Made by a program: the position numbers and the translations under genes. This document shows, piece after piece, positions 32,228 to 34,078 of a stretch of DNA of 34,078 nt (positions are counted from its first letter, which is position 1; every line of letters begins with the position of its first letter). This DNA is from an uncultured Lachnospiraceae bacterium (GTDB lineage: Bacteria; Bacillota; Clostridia; Lachnospirales; Lachnospiraceae). The stretch lies in contig CAMUZQ010000023.1 of the NCBI GenBank assembly GCA_947165275.1, positions 1 through 34,078 of the forward strand, in the 5' to 3' direction. The notes under the pieces were generated by a model. That model searched no databases and was not told where the DNA came from. It was given only the letters and a program-made list of their open reading frames with translations.

Positions 32228-33781
32228 TCAGCCTCCGTTTTTGTTCCCGAGTTTTTTCATATTGATATCATCCAGCTCGCCCCAGTCCAGGACATCATAG
32301 CTTTTCCCGTTCCAGTCGAAGGTATCCTCAAAGAACATGAAGCTCTGAGGATTTCCCGACTCACGGTCTACAAAATCATATATCCGCCTCCCGGATCCGC
32401 CGACATTTTTGGTTGACTCTTCGCCGATCCTGACGGTTTTAAGCGCCTTCAGCACCTTGATGACAGTCTCCGAATCATATCCGTCATACCAGGTTTTCCC
32501 CGAAAAAACCAGCTCCGGAGGATCTGCAAGTGCCTTTTCATACCATTCATTCAGCCTCTCATCATTACAGAATATAAAAAGCGGCTCGCCGGTCCTGACA
32601 CCGCCCTCTTCATAGTCTCTGTATTTTTTCAGATAAAGCTCATTCATGGCAGTATCCAGGGCGCGCATCACCTTATTCTCTTCTTCTTCATCATCCGGAT
32701 CATACCTTGCCGCGAACTGCATCAATACATCCTTATGCATCATGGTATCAGTGAATACGGTCACAAGAAGCTTAAGCCTTGACCTGCCGCCGTCAGGTGT
32801 CTTCTGGTCTATTGTAAGCCGGGGCACGGATATCACCTCGCTTGTTGCAGCGTCCTTTCTCTCGACATACTCCACCCCGCTCACCTTCTCCACGGTATAT
32901 CCTTCTGCCTTCAGCTCCTTTTCGGCAAGCTCCTTAAGCGTCCCGGTCAGATATCTCTCAGGATCTCCGTCCTCACCGAGGATACGTCTTATGGTGATGA
33001 AGGGCGGCTTGCCGGTCCCGTCCATATAGATCCCTATGCCGCCGAAAAGCTCTTCCTCACTCTCCCACGCCGTCTCATACAGATCGTAATATCTTGTATA
33101 AAAAGCATCATTATCGGCATATATATAAGCATATTCATGATAACCCTCATCGTGAAGCTTTGCTGTGATATCATGCAGCCTTCCATAGTCAGCTATCACA
33201 TGTCTCTCGCCCCCGTTCCAGCTGAAGGTATTCATATCAAAGGCGAACCACTGCTCCGAACCGTCCTCCATGATGAAACGAAAACTCTCTCCGGCTCCGT
33301 CAGAAACCGAATCCGGATCAAAATCCGTCACCTCTCCTATCCTTACCGTAAGCAATGCCTCAGCTGTCTCCAGGATCATCTCCTGATCCGTAAACTCCAG
33401 AGTATAAGGAGCTATGCTGTATACGGAGTAATCAAGACTTACGGGAGGCTCCTCTTTGAGGGAATCAAACCATTTCGAAAGCTCTGTATCGCCGCAGAAT
33501 TCCAAAAGAGGCACACCATCCGTGCTATGCCCGCCGTATGCATCCGGCCCGCTATCTGCATTGTGCCCGCCATCTGCATCAGTCCCGCCTTCCGTCGTCC
33601 ACTCTTCTTCCGTCAGCGGTTCATCCACTGTCGAAAGCTCATCCTCTCTTCCGCCCTGCTTATCATCAGCTGTAATATTGTCTCCGGACCTGAATCTGTA
33701 AAACAAAAAACAACCCAGAATCCCAAATACGGCAAAAACCAGGATTATTGTAATAATTATCTTTATTCTCATCTTATCCAT
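32228..33781 (-). CDS. Membrane-anchored protein with duplicated extracellular domain
   Basis: This 517-aa protein is of no family I recognise. A single N-terminal membrane helix (residues 6-28) leaves the rest outside the cell. Residues 33-89 are a Gly/Asp/Thr-rich low-complexity linker. Residues 91-205 and 400-506 are two copies of one domain, sharing PL.EFC/PLFIFC-type starts, W(F/Y) near position 15, LLTVRIGE/LKTVRIGE, F..DTF.WNG and DYG/DWG.L.DI endings. Between them, a region of about 190 residues (210-395) looks unrelated. The start is the ATG at 33781 with AAAAAGGG upstream. It precedes the feo promoter by about 50 nt and follows an unrecognised gene. There is no lipobox or catalytic motif; a binding or sensing role is a guess. 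Confidence 0.8.
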   Translation of the reverse strand: MDKMRIKIIITIILVFAVFGILGCFLFYRFRSGDNITADDKQGGREDELSTVDEPLTEEEWTTEGGTDADGGHNADSGPDAYGGHSTDGVPLLEFCGDTELSKWFDSLKEEPPVSLDYSVYSIAPYTLEFTDQEMILETAEALLTVRIGEVTDFDPDSVSDGAGESFRFIMEDGSEQWFAFDMNTFSWNGGERHVIADYGRLHDITAKLHDEGYHEYAYIYADNDAFYTRYYDLYETAWESEEELFGGIGIYMDGTGKPPFITIRRILGEDGDPERYLTGTLKELAEKELKAEGYTVEKVSGVEYVERKDAATSEVISVPRLTIDQKTPDGGRSRLKLLVTVFTDTMMHKDVLMQFAARYDPDDEEEENKVMRALDTAMNELYLKKYRDYEEGGVRTGEPLFIFCNDERLNEWYEKALADPPELVFSGKTWYDGYDSETVIKVLKALKTVRIGEESTKNVGGSGRRIYDFVDRESGNPQSFMFFEDTFDWNGKSYDVLDWGELDDINMKKLGNKNGG

Positions 33782-33819
33782 GTATATATTACCCTTTTTC
33801 AGCCTTCAATCCGGCAGGT

Positions 33820-34078
33820 TCATCTTTCAGCTGACGGATTTTCTGTCTCATTTCCAAAAATGTCCCTTCTGAAATCCCTGACAGTTACCGACTCATACCG
33901 TGAAGGAAACTCATCCGGCTCAAAGCTTCCTCTGATAAAAAGGACATTATCAATACCATGGCAGACAGTTCCGATAGCAAAATCTGCCGCTTTATCCTCA
34001 AAAAAAGTCATTTTATAACCGGCGCCTTCAGAAACGGAGCCAAGGAATATGATCTCCTTTCCGGGCAGCTCCTCAGCG
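33820..34078 (-). CDS. 3' end of an unrecognised gene, cut by the window edge
   Basis: The reading frame is open from the right edge to the stop at 33820 (85 codons visible), so an apparent start at 34011 is probably internal. The visible C-terminal part contains LGSVSEGAGYKMTFFEDKAADFA (abridged: ends ADFA), VLFIRGSFEPDEF and a charged tail. I do not recognise the family. It ends 38 nt before the next minus-strand gene, so the two may be co-transcribed. Confidence 0.55.
   Translation of the reverse strand, partial: AEELPGKEIIFLGSVSEGAGYKMTFFEDKAADFAIGTVCHGIDNVLFIRGSFEPDEFPSRYESVTVRDFRRDIFGNETENPSAER

Overview
The window reads as chromosome of a low-to-mid GC Bacillota bacterium of the Clostridia, most likely a Lachnospiraceae relative. 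This rests on gene content: a SigI/RsgI pair, tandem FeoA genes with FeoB and a FeoB-associated Cys-rich protein, an LtaS-like/YfhO pair, and large proteins that resemble the DUF5716/DUF5717 families typical of this group. No rRNA, tRNA, CRISPR array, prophage or insertion sequence was seen. Family names are from recognition of motifs, not from a database search.

Region 1 (139-22870, all minus strand) is one dense run of 14 genes, many overlapping by 1-20 nt. In transcription order it holds galK, a heterodimeric ABC exporter pair, trkA and trkH for potassium uptake, a PLP-dependent aminotransferase-like gene, a four-gene conserved module of unknown function (a 1174-aa solenoid-like protein, an Hsp70/actin-fold protein, a small TPR-like protein and a membrane coiled-coil protein), then purB, purA, an LtaS-like phosphoglycerol transferase and a YfhO-family membrane protein. 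Good sigma-A promoters lie before galK and before purB, so there are at least two transcription units. A third promoter at the left edge points out of the window.

Region 2 (22871-25797) is a 307-nt divergent intergenic stretch followed by two plus-strand genes. The first is an unusual fusion of an LPG-synthase/GNAT-like domain with a STAS domain. It is coupled to a MATE-family transporter.

Region 3 (25823-28625, minus) is a SigI operon: a secreted protein with six 12-residue Pro/Glu repeats, the sigma factor SigI, and an RsgI-type transmembrane anti-sigma factor. The expected Asn-Pro autocleavage site of RsgI reads Asn-Gly here, and its outer part is a long Pro/Glu/Lys-rich repeat instead of a binding domain.

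Region 4 (28704-32178, minus) is a ferrous iron operon, feoA-feoA-feoB plus a FeoB-associated Cys-rich/HMA fusion. It ends in a clear intrinsic terminator and starts at a promoter region with two TTAG-N6-CTAA operator-like dyads. Region 5 (32228-34078, minus) holds a membrane-anchored protein with an internal domain duplication and the 3' end of an unrecognised gene that runs off the window.

The best candidates for undescribed biology are the Hsp70-like/solenoid/membrane module (7287-14013), the SigI/RsgI/repeat-protein system (25823-28716) and the acyl/aminoacyltransferase-STAS fusion (23178-24446).
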